Shown: positions 54,387 through 64,000 of the stretch, in pieces
Layout of the letters: the number at the start of each line of letters is the position of its first letter
Numbering within the stretch: position 1 is the first letter of the stretch
Origin: Malachius bipustulatus
Taxonomy: Eukaryota; Arthropoda; Insecta; Coleoptera; Melyridae
Length of the DNA stretch: 64,000 nt
Assembly (NCBI GenBank): GCA_910589415.1
Contig: OU342630.1
Coordinates: 1,798,001 to 1,862,000, forward strand
Reading direction: 5' to 3'
The notes under the pieces: model-generated
Seen by the model: only the letters and a program-made list of their open reading frames with translations
Told to the model about the DNA's origin: nothing
The model's database searches: none
Program-made: the position numbers and the translations under genes

Positions 54387-55544
54387 GGTATTTTCGTTGC
54401 TATTATTAATATCATTATTATTATTATTATTTTCAGATTTTTTTTATCGATTTTTTATTTTCTTGTAATATGCCTGAGACATTGAAAACCTTGTACAAAA
54501 CTAAAACTTAGTGAAATCTCCTGTTTCAATAAAAATATGCCAGCCCAGTTGTGTGTAACCCATGCCATTACGTGTATCAAGCGTAAATATTTCTACGCTG
54601 ACAATGTCATGTGATTAAAGATTATATGGTGTCTTACTTTAGGAATGCCAAAAACCTGCAGGGCAACAATTAGTGATAGATTTTATATCAGAGGAGATTT
54701 AATAAGAAGGATTTTTCAAAAATTAATGATGTTTATCTTTTTATGAAAATATACGAAAAATTATTTCATATTTTTCTATTAAATCATATGTATAGTTATT
54801 TTCCGTGAACATATTATTTACCATCGTTCATTCTATTCTTCTTCATAAAAATGTTAAAGTTAATTTTAATGATTTATTTGAATATCAAGTGGGTAGGTAG
54901 TATCAATATTACCTATGGATTTATATTTTTGTATCAATAATTTACTTAACTCGAACTCAGAATGTCAGTAAATTACAAAACTATTTCTTCCGAAGAGAAC
55001 AAACATATACCTAACATTTCATAAATGCAAATTATTCCTCATAATGGCAATGTCACATCATTGCTCGTGTTTCTCAGTTGTTAGAAGTCTCCCTGGTTAT
55101 TTATTTCACAAGCATTTAATTTGAAATTGCATGTCCTTAGTATCAAACAGATATGCACGTTTGTAAATTCGATTCGACTTTCAAAGGAACTTTTACTACC
55201 GAAGCACGGAAAGAATCGTTTTCAAGAATATTTTTTGGAATACCTACAAGGTTTATATCAGTATCTATAAAAGGTCTTCGATAGATTTCAAATTAAACGA
55301 TTAGTATTCAAGGAAAAATAGACAGTCCAATTTAGAATTTCAATGGGCTCATCTATAGAAATTGTTATAGTTCGGTACCAATCACAGGATTTTACTACTG
55401 ATAACATGAATTCTACCACAGATCAGTCAATATTTTATAAATATTGTGTATACAGGGTGTTTCATTTTTTACCAGTGTCATTTGAGAAGGTGATAGAGAA
55501 TCGCAAAATAAGTTTACTTTCCTCATAAAATTATTTTAAGAAAG
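54241..55544. other. AT-rich non-coding stretch
   Basis: Contains (ATT)n arrays at 54355-54440 and a lone TACAGGGTG end at about 55451. No credible gene. Confidence 0.5.
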
Positions 55545-55936
55545 ATATCGCTCACCGGCTGCAATAGTGGCACAACTCAAAAATCCTTAAAATCGCACTA
55601 ACTGTTGCATCAAATGTTAAATTTAATACTTTTCCTTGCAACAAGACTGGCACAAAATTAGTATCATAGATTTCCCGATATGGCGAATTTGTCACTAAAG
55701 CATTATAACAATTTGTGCTTCTAAGTCGGACCGATGCACATTTTCAGTATGCCACTGACTTTGTAGGAGGATGTCTGGTTGTGTACGTACAATAGTGACA
55801 CTTTTGATTTGTGCCGGTATAGTACGAGTTTTATTATTTGATATAAATTTATTTATTTATAAATCTTTAAACTCAAAAAATATCTCCAATATTACTATTT
55901 TTGAGTTGTGCCAGTATTGCAGCCGGTGAGCGATAT
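55545..55936. mobile_element. 392-bp terminal-inverted-repeat element
   Basis: Terminal repeats of about 39 bases, ATATCGCTCACCGGCTGCAA and onwards, with one or two mismatches; ORF-free centre. No clear target duplication beyond AT/TA. Confidence 0.75.
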
Positions 55937-56794
55937 AATAACGTCTTGTAACGATTTATTACGTGATTAATAAAAAAATAAAAATTAATAATTAGAACCC
56001 AGACTAGTTTTAAATAGAGCAGGGAGAACTACTAATCTCAAGTAGTGGCGTTTGTAGCGTTCGCTTTTCATTTTGATGCAATTTAGTCGAGATTAGAGTA
56101 TTTCTAAACATTTTATTTTATAATTTCAAAGAATACCTGTATCAAGTTATTTGTATAATTGGTCTTCTTTTGGTTAATATGATTCGACCTGTATGATAGT
56201 GGGGCTTCGGATCCAGATATGTGGAGATGAGAGAGACGACGATGTCAGTGCAGTTACTTCAAACAGAGAGAGAAAAGACAAATCGCTCAGATGTCAGAGT
56301 ATTGATCCGGTTGGGCAACGAGAGCAAGGTTGCCAGGTTTCTTATTATTTCACAGCTTTTTGTGATTTCTAACCCGTTTCCCTATTTGGTCAACTATTGT
56401 ATTCCAATGGTAGAGTGAATTCTGAAAATAGAGACTCTTGAAGGAGCCTTCTCAATTTTGGTTTTGTGGAAGAGAACATCGCTCTCTTTCGTTTGGACTA
56501 CTTAAGAAGTAACGTGAAAGAATTTTCATCGTATTTTATAGTGTGATATATGTGTGGTCTTAATTGAAATGCAGGAACGCAAATGAAATTAAAATTAGAG
56601 AAGCGTTTCTAAATTCTAATTTTATTTTCTTTAGATGAAGTATTGGGGATTGGTACCGGTGATTAATACCGTTTAATTGAAACGAATTATTTTACCCTTA
56701 GAGGGGAAAAATAACCGTTGAGAGCATGAGACAAATAATAAACAACAAGGGTCGTGGATTGAGCTGTCAGTCTAGCTAGTTATTATCACATTGA
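55937..56794. other. Non-coding stretch
   Basis: No gene recognised. ORF 56221-56418 (plus, MEMRETTMSVQLLQTERE...) has no known motif and is left uncalled. Confidence 0.45.
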
Positions 56795-57795
56795 ACTCTT
56801 GAACATGGTTAACAATAAAATAAACAAGAGCGTTGAGTTCAGCAGAATGAAACGGTTTGGTAAAAATGAACCAGCGAAGGACACTTAACTTTGATTGTTC
56901 TCTCTCGCTGAACGATGTAGGGTTTCAGCCGGGGGTACTGGAACTTCACAGGTTAGGCTGCCAATTAGTGTTCCAGAATGAACAGACAATTATGTTATTC
57001 CAGTAGGGACACGTCTGCTACGGTGGTAAAATCTGGGCAGCTCGGTAATACAAATGTGCTCCAGTAGAAAAATGGTCCTCCAGTAGAAAAAAATTATCCA
57101 GTAGGAAAAGTTATGCTCCAGTGGGAAAAGATGGTCATTCAGTAAGATAAAATGTGCTCCCGTGGGAAAAAATGTTCCAGTATGCAAGATGTGCTCCCGT
57201 AGGAAAAGCTGAAAGTTCATTACGTATCAGAGACCCTCTTGATTGCATTAACGGTCCGATCGAGTCTGGCCTACCAAGGGTACATAAATAATTACGTCCC
57301 ATCCTCAAGATAATTAAGATCAAAAATGTGACCAACAAATTTTACATGCGGGCAGCCATGAGCGAAACTCGATCGGATTAATTGCTGCAATTAAAATTGC
57401 GTATTGCAGTAAAATGAAATATGATCTGTACAATTCAAGCAAAAGTAATGAAACCATTTTAGGTCACTCACCAAGCCAAAAACACAGATGATGTTTGCGG
57501 TATTTTAAAGGAAAATTCAAGACGCCATTCCGGTGAATTAATTATTATTAGTGACAGGTGTTTGGAGGAAACGGTCTTCCTTCCGCAATTTCCAGAATTA
57601 AAAATAAAGTCGGATCTCAGGTATCAAAGGACTCGACCTCCTCGGCTATCGAGGATCGAGGTTCGAAACTCGAGGTTGACGAAACTCGAGGGCTCCGGCT
57701 AGGCGCATTCACAACGCCGTCGACCGACACGAACTAAAAGCCACCATCACTCACTCACGAGACGCGCGCAACGAGTTTGCCTACGGGTCACTGGC
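56795..57795 (+). repeat. LTR-like repeat, upstream copy
   Basis: Aligns with 58725-59790 in the same orientation at roughly 70-75% by eye. Shared landmarks are ATGGTTAACAATAA, CCGATCGAGTCTGGCCTACC, GCGAAACTCGATCGGATTAA and TTGCCTACGGGTCACTGG. Confidence 0.65.
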
Positions 57796-58724
57796 ATTTA
57801 GCTAGTAAGTACAAAATGTACATTACATAATCCATGCTGGTTTGGTAATTTTAACGAGGTCCGTTTGACGCGTCATGATTGAAGCTTCATCCGGTGAGTT
57901 TGAGTCAATGGTTCTAGGAGAATGTCTCTAATTGAATTTTCGATTTTCAGGGCCTTAGTCTTTCCTTTCATCTTTTGTTTTTGCTTTTGCTTTTTTTGGT
58001 CCTCTTCGTCGAATGGAGCAAGTTTTCCTTCCAGTTCTGTTTGGTTTCCAGTAAATAATTTTTCCATAATCCGTCAGCCATTTTGTTTGAACAGCTCCAT
58101 CAAGGAACCTGTCGTGAATTTTTTTTTTGGACAGCAGGTGAAGGCTTGCGACAAAGGGAGTGAGGAGATGGAGTAAGCTGCTTCCCCAGACCGGTGTAAG
58201 CCAACTGAACCGAATCGAGAACAATAGAACTGAACAAGGTACCTACCTACGATTATTTTCCTTCAAGTTAATAAACTTTCACGATGAATTTGATAATAAA
58301 TTGCCGAATGAAGGTAACCCCTAATATTCTAAGTTGAGTGTGTTAAATAAATGAACAATTTGTTTCCTTTATCCCACATTTAATGTGTAAATAATAATAA
58401 TTGGTTATTACCAAAATAGTTTATGATAAAGACTAACTGAAAGTTAATGAGATTTTAGTTTCTTTTAAGTACCGATTTCATTTCACCATTAAAATCTTGT
58501 GTAAAATAAATGCTAGAAAAGTTCCTACAGGAAACTAGACATCTCTATAATGTAAGTTAGGAATTTTAGAAATAATATTTTCCAGATAATATGTGATAAT
58601 TCCAGATAAAATATTTCCAATAAAGTTGTTATTATTAAATGTCGGTTCTTTATTGAGTGTTTTGAGTGAACAACAGGTACTCTTTATTTAAAATCACAAT
58701 ATTTATCACAGATTTAATGGTAAA
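57796..58724. other. Spacer between the two LTR-like copies
   Basis: Minus-strand ORFs 57873-58067 and 57955-58224 share a Lys/Gln-rich stretch; I recognise no family. No other structure. Confidence 0.4.
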
Positions 58725-59790
58725 CTCCTTGAAGATGGTTAACAATAAGTAATAAGAAAAAATCAAGAGAGTTGAATATTGCTGAATGAACTGGTGACTT
58801 GGTAGTGTATTAAAGAAGGAAACTTAACTTCAGCCGGTGGTGGTCTTCTAGGGAATACAATGTGACTTTCCCTTAGGCTTCAGTATGCCAGCAACGGAGT
58901 CCGAAACTGGCCAGTACCAAAAAACGGGTCCAGCACTTAATTCCAGTATAAGCAGAGTTGTCTGGTATAACAAAGAGTGGTCAGGTACAAAAAAATTGGT
59001 CCGTATGAAAAAATTGATCTGGTATAAAAAGCTGAAAATTTCAGGTGTATCAAGAATTCCTTCTTGATGCGATTAATGATCCGATCGAGTCTGGCCTACC
59101 AAAGGTACATGAAGTTCGGTACCATCCTCAAGATATAATTGATATCAAAAATTTTATCAAACAAATTTATATATGAAGCCATAAGCGAAACTCGATCGGA
59201 TTAATTTTGCTGAAATTAAAAATGCGTGTTAGCAGCATTGTATTAAAAAAATATGATTAGCACAATTCAATTAAAGCCATAAAAAGCATTTTACATCACT
59301 CACTAAGCCAAAAACAAAATGATGTTCACGGAATATGTGGGTTTGTGAATTGTGAATTCACGACGCCATTTAGGAAGATTCGCCACCGGTAAGTTTGCGG
59401 AAAAAAGGTTTGCCTTCCGTGATTTCCAGAAAGAAAAAGAAAGTAACAACGAAAACGCAGGTGTAGGTTAACTCGACTTATGCCCGTATTCACAAACGAT
59501 AATTTCCTAAATAATTACGTAATTATTCAAATGAGTGAGATGGAGATATGCAGTTTTTTTGCAATAGAATGAGATGTGGATAATTGATTACGTAATTATT
59601 TAGGAAATTATCGTTTGTGAATACGGGCATTACTCTACTATCGAAGTTCGAGGTTGTCGAAACTCGAAGACTCCTGCTAGGGCGCGTTCACTAGAACAAC
59701 TCAACTAGACGCGTTCACCCATACCGTCGCCGAAGGACACTAGACTGATGCCACCCCTCACTCACGATAGTTGCCTACGGGTCACTGGTA
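58725..59790 (+). repeat. LTR-like repeat, downstream copy (5' LTR of a decayed gypsy)
   Basis: Same landmarks as the upstream copy, interrupted by the MITE at 59481-59629. It ends about 130 bases before gag, as a 5' LTR should. Confidence 0.65.
59481..59629. mobile_element. 149-bp MITE, copy 3
   Basis: TGCCCGTATTCACAAACG ends, flanked by TTA on both sides (59478-59480, 59630-59632). Inserted in the LTR-like repeat. Confidence 0.9.
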
Positions 59791-59918
59791 TTTGAAATTT
59801 TTTGAAGCTTTGAGCAATAATAATTGGTAAGGAACCTAAACATTGTGCGTTCCAGTTGACAGTCCTCCATTTTGGCAACTTTGTATTTTGGGTATTTGTG
59901 TATCTTTTATATCAGTCA

Positions 59919-61640
59919 AAATGAGTTCAGGGTTAGGAACTAACTTTCAAGTAGCTTATTATCACAGAATAAGACGATTAAATGAGTGTAGTGATGATGA
60001 GGTCGTTTTGAAAGATAGAGTACGTTATGATTTTGAAATTTCAAGAAGAAAATTTTCTGAGATTAGTACATCGTTGCCAGTGTTGCCAGATAGGAACTCT
60101 AGTCCTGTTGCGTCATTGTAGACTGTAAACAGCAGTCACACTTTAGGAAAAATTTCATCTGATACTAGTACAAGTTCCCAATTGTTATCAGCAACGAATC
60201 CTTTTAGGGAGGATATGAGTAGAGACGCTAGTTTATCTGAGAATCCCCGAATCAGGTGGTTTTAATGACAGCTTGCTTAGAAACAGCTTAGGTAATGCGA
60301 ACCCATTTTTAATGCCAGATATTGTTTGAATATTCCGCCAGATTTACGGGTAAATCAAGTTAATGCTAGGAATAAGGTGTTTACTCCCGTTCATAAGTGA
60401 AATTTAACATTTTCTAGGAAAGAACAAGGTTGTGAGGTCATAAAATTTTTAGAAAGAGTTAAAGAATTGAGTGAGGCTCAGGAGTTTCATTAGATGAAGT
60501 GTTTAGTTGTGCGATGGATCTTTTTAAAGAGCCAGCACTTTCCTGGTTTAGGAATATTAAGCATAAGGTTAGGACGCGGGATGAGTTAGAATGTTCTTTA
60601 ATGCGCTTGAGGTCGACGTTTATCCCTCTGAACTATTGTGAAGATTTATTAGCCAAAATAAGATTATTTAGGCAAACTAATGGGCAAAGTGTAGTTGAAT
60701 TTTTGGCTAGGATTCGGATGAAATTTTTTCATCTTTTGGTATCGTTGTCCATCGCAAAACAAATCAAAATAGTTAGGAGAATTTATCTCCTGATTTAAAT
60801 AGCAAGTTATGTCTTTTGCAGATAGAGTCGTTTGAGCAATTGGAATATTTTTGTAGACATAATAGCTGTCAATTCGACACTAAACAGTTAAGCAGTAAAC
60901 AAAAAGGTTTACCGTTAGCCCGAACAGATGATTGAGGTATCTGAGCCACCTAAGAAAAATGAGTTGAAAACTCCCAAAAAGAATATTGTGTCATCTAATT
61001 CTCAATTGGTGTGCTGGAATTGTGATGGTGCTGGTCCCAAAAATTCCGAAATAGTTTTGTTAAAGGTTTGGATGGGACTAATGTGACTATCGCAGACGGT
61101 AGCTCTTAGAAGTTGTTGGGTTTTGTTACGTTTCCAGTACGTTTTGAGATTGAGGTGGGACTAATGTGACTATCGCAGACGGTAGCTCACAGAAGTTGTT
61201 GGGTTTTGTTACGTCTCCAGTACGTTTTGAGATTGAGGTTATGGATTTAAGGTTTGCTGTAGTACTTTCTATTTCGCACTCCATTATTTTGGGTGCAGAT
61301 TTTTGCAGATTGTCTGGTTTCAAATTAAACTTCAGAAACAGGTCTTATCAGGTAGGACAAATTGAGGCGTCAACTTCGCCCAAGACGACAGACTCGACAC
61401 TTTTCTAGCCGTGCTGTCTGAGGTTATTTCTTAATTTGAATTACTGTCATCAACAGCACCAGGGAGAACAAATATCATCTCTCATTTTATTGATACTGGT
61501 GAGGCTAGACCGGTTAAGCAAAAATTAAGCAAAAAATCCATTATCGCCGATGCTTAAAATTTTGCATAAAGAGATCGATGCAATGTTAGTGTCTGGTGTG
61601 ATTGAGAAAAGTATGTTCGCATGGGCATCCCTAAGTTTAA
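59919..61640 (+). pseudogene. Decayed gypsy gag-protease-RT
   Basis: Gag start MSSGLGTNFQVAYYHR (59921-60121, stop), then after several frame breaks the capsid core MDLFKEPALSWFRNIK with LMRLRSTFIPLNYCEDLL (60499-60798). A cysteine motif CWNCDGAG follows near 61010. Protease-type sequence is at 61166-61408 (VTSPVRFEIE, HSIILGADFCRL). The opening of RT is at 61496-61640 (TGEARPVKQ, LHKEIDAMLVSGVIEKS), where it is lost. Many stops; no pol beyond this. Confidence 0.8.
61073..61240 (+). repeat. 84-bp tandem duplication in the protease region
   Basis: The unit starting GGGACTAATGTGACTATC occurs twice at an exact 84-base offset (28 codons). The first copy has a TAG where the second has CAG. Confidence 0.85.
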
Positions 61641-62558
61641 TGGTAATCACAGGTAGTTTTTTTTAATTTTGAAACGAAATGACATCTCTAGTAATCGACA
61701 TAACCTAAATTAGTTTAGGAATTATTCTAGTGACTATTTTAGTAACAATAACTATCACCATAGTCAACCTAATCAGTCTTGTTGCCAATCGTTCCCCTAG
61801 AATTTTGACTTGATGGAATCCATCTAAATAAATAATGAGGCATACTTATCTGTAAGTATTTTGTAAATTATTATTAATTGGACACTTGCTTAATCATAGC
61901 ACAGCGTTTACTGGCACCTATAATACATACGAGAGGTAGGTACACTTCGTGAGAACGTTAACCTTACCTAAAATTTTATAGGTTAGAGTATCCGTTTTAT
62001 TTACTTCTTCAAAGCTTGACAAATAAACGTTTAAATATATCGATGTAAATCAACCTCTGTAAATAAATAATGTTAAAAAATGAGAAAAAAGTTTTTTTTT
62101 CTGCTCAAGTATACGCGCATTCGTTTCTCATCTCGAGTCTTATTATACGTATGATCCGGATTCTTTTTAAACGTTTTATCCAACGTATTGAAAACGACAT
62201 TAGAGTTAGCGAGTTATTAATGAATATTCTACTGTATACCTGGTGGTCACTTTCAACTGGCTCACCCTTGGGATCTTCTAAACCATAGAAGATACAGAGT
62301 CGGTCAACTTTGATAAGTTTCACAATTATTGTATGCTTAATAAGAATCTCAAACAAAATTGAGGCTAACTTAAGTCGTTGCTGAAATATCCTGAAAAAAC
62401 TTAAAAAAATCAAGATTTTTTATTTTCATTATATCTTTTTTATTATTGAACATTAATTAATTATTTTTTGTAGGTTAGGATAAGTCGTCAAGAGCCATCA
62501 AATCGACACTTTAGAAGTTTTCAAAGTGAACTAGGTCCCAGAATTTTCATAGTCAACT
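61641..62558. other. AT-rich non-coding stretch
   Basis: A minus-strand ORF at 62105-62413 includes a non-repetitive piece (LCIFYGLEDPKGEPVESDHQ) that I do not recognise; the rest is Ile/Arg-rich. No other feature. Confidence 0.4.
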
Positions 62559-63848
62559 TGTGACATTAAATATTAATATGAAGAAAATATTATTTTCACG
62601 AAAGTCGGGAAGAAATCATTAAGCAATTATTCAAGTATTAAAATATTAAAATCCAAGTAAATAAATCGGCAACAACAAGATAAGGGAGTTTTTTTACGTT
62701 CGTATCAGTTGTTGTTTACAGAAAGTGCCTCTAGGAAGGAACGGCAAAGAAGACACAATTCAGCGAGAAATATTAAAATATTGAATTCAAGCAAATAAAG
62801 CAAATGCGAAGCCGAGAGGAAAACAAGATAAGAAGTTGTTGTTGTTTACGTCCGGTACCTACCGTGTGTCCCCGGATAGGTGAAACGACTCTTATAAAAG
62901 ACAAAAATTTTTTGAGTTTAAGTTTAATTTTTTGGGGTTCAGCCCTGCTTGGCTAAAGAGTAATTTCTATCAAAATATTAGTTTTGAAAAATCAAGCATT
63001 CCTTGGAAATTTCCAAGAAACCGGTTTTTCTGTTGAGTAAAGTGCCTTTTATGTGGCAAATACGAAAAAATGTTATTTGAAAAAGTTGTTCAGAATCAAC
63101 ATGCAGGTCTCTATACCAAATTTCAAAATCATAGGTCAACTTTTATTTTTTACATTTATTTTTATGGTTTATTTCACAAATCAAAGAATTTAATTTTGTA
63201 ACAAAGACTGCCATGGAAAAACCAAATTGTATCCATAGCAATAGCAATCTGTCAATATCAGTCTTTGTTACAAATGAAATTCTTTAATTTGTGAAATAAA
63301 CATAAAAGTAAATGTAAAAGATCAAAGTTGCCTATGATTTTGAAATTTGGTATACGGACCTAAATTTTGATTCTGAACAACTTTTTCAAATAACATTTTT
63401 TCGTATTTGCTACATAAAAGGCACTTTACTCAACAGAAAAACCGGTTTCTTGAAAATTTCCAAGGCGTGCTTGATTTTTAAAAACTAAAATTTTGTTAGA
63501 AATTACTCTTCAACCAAGCAGAGCTGAACCCCAAAAAATGAAAATTCAAATCAAAAATTTTTTGTCTTTTATAGGAGTCGTTTCACCTATCCGGGGACAC
63601 ACGGTATATAAAGGGACGGAAATTTAACGAACGGTAGCAGATTGCAGCTGGCCTTCCTTGAGAACTGATCTAGGATAGCCGGTCCGCCGTCTATAGCTCA
63701 ACCCCCTTTGCCGGAGGCCCCGAGTACTGATCGGGACTTCTCCTCGAGCAAAGAAGAAGAATTGACTTTTCCAAGCTTACGTCTTAACTTCCCCAAGGCG
63801 AAGCCTGGGTATTGACCAGGAGTCAAGTTGGACTAACGCGAGAGAGTT
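62559..63848 (+). repeat. Partial solo LTR of the 45498 family
   Basis: Reverse-complement match to the 1369-bp LTR, starting TGTGACATT and including GTTGTTTACAGAAAGTGCCT, GATCTAGGATAGCCGGTCCG and GGTATTGACCAGGAGTCAAG. Clearly diverged, so an older copy. It is truncated after GCGAGAGAG at 63848. Confidence 0.82.
62872..63604. mobile_element. 733-bp palindrome inserted in the TATA box of the solo LTR
   Basis: Ends CCGTGTGTCCCCGG / CCGGGGACACACGG. The arms of about 340 bases are reverse complements with few mismatches; the loop is about 45 bases (63214-63258). TA is duplicated (62870-62871, 63605-63606): intact LTRs read GGTACCTATATAAAG, so the target was the TA at the start of the TATA box. 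Confidence 0.92.
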
Positions 63849-64000
63849 TTTTATTTTTTTATTTATTTATCTTCACCACCTTTGATTACAAAAACTATCA
63901 AGTACATCTATACAAGATTGTCCAAAAAGGTATCCGTCAAAAATAAACACTCAAAGAGCAAACAATATAACACTATGTATAAATAACATCACGTCGAATA
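63849..64000. other. AT-rich end of window
   Basis: Begins with a T-rich tract where the LTR is cut off. Nothing recognised. Confidence 0.5.

Noticed and set aside
56221..56418. 65-codon plus-strand ORF with a charged start
   Set aside because: No recognisable family or repeats; length is within chance expectation.
56990..57338. Two overlapping minus-strand ORFs rich in repeated PTGAH/FYW words
   Set aside because: They arise from degenerate CCAGTAGGAAAA-type repeats inside the LTR-like region.
1..64000. Search for tRNA or rRNA genes
   Set aside because: No cloverleaf with conserved B-box words or rRNA core segment was noticed by eye; a tRNAscan-SE or Rfam run would be decisive.

Overview
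This is AT-rich eukaryotic nuclear DNA, almost certainly from an insect or another arthropod. The evidence is the mix of element families: a jockey/I-type LINE, R4/Dong-type elements in TAA repeats, several Ty3/gypsy LTR elements, two Penelope-like (PLE) families, TTAA and TA DNA elements, and short AGGTACCTA-type motifs. The species cannot be told from the sequence. No convincing host gene, tRNA or rRNA was found. The window is a stack of nested, mostly dead mobile elements; one unexplained 123-codon ORF (17406-17777, minus) is the best non-transposon coding candidate.

Layout. 1-688: non-coding with GC-rich palindromes. 689-2174: compact gypsy-derived element with 188-bp LTRs, a gag and a pol tail. 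3926-5455: 5'-truncated R4/Dong element between TAA arrays. 7168-7316: a 149-bp MITE. 7422-10462: PLE copy A (minus) with a near-intact RT/GIY-YIG ORF and a hammerhead ribozyme. 10490-19600: non-coding, dominated by long perfect or near-perfect palindromes (1.2 kb, 0.83 kb, 0.5 kb, 0.26 kb) and two clusters of a GGACCTCACTT motif. 19610-21060: 646-bp tandem repeat. 21237-27045: second PLE insertion, built head-to-head and interrupted by a MITE (TAA duplication) and a piggyBac-like element (TTAA duplication). 27036-29400: decayed LINE scraps, a 261-bp tandem duplication and a pogo-like end. 29430-35475: gypsy element with gag and a broken pol, no 3' LTR. 35530-37500: two palindromic elements. 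37549-41900: a second PLE family with inverted 336-bp ends carrying ribozymes, invaded by a gypsy 3' half. 42480-53700: a jockey/I-type LINE (minus) split by a 6.5-kb LTR element (45498-51996) with by-eye identical 1369-bp LTRs, gag but no pol; its gag is split by a 2.04-kb inverted-repeat element carrying CRE-like TGACGTCA arrays. 53769-54240: a second R4/Dong fragment. 56795-61640: an old gypsy with two diverged LTR-like copies and gag-protease-RT remnants. 62559-63848: a partial solo LTR of the 45498 family with a 733-bp palindrome inserted exactly in its TATA box.

Relative ages can be read from the nesting: LINE, then LTR element, then CRE-array element; PLE, then MITE and piggyBac-like element; solo LTR, then palindrome. 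Target-site duplications confirm most insertions: AAAC, AGGC, TAA, TTA, ACA, TTAA and TA. The best leads are the dimer-type hammerhead ribozymes in both PLE families, the TA-flanked giant palindromes as probable hairpin-RNA sources, and the CRE-array element with a GC-rich core that could be captured host promoter sequence.
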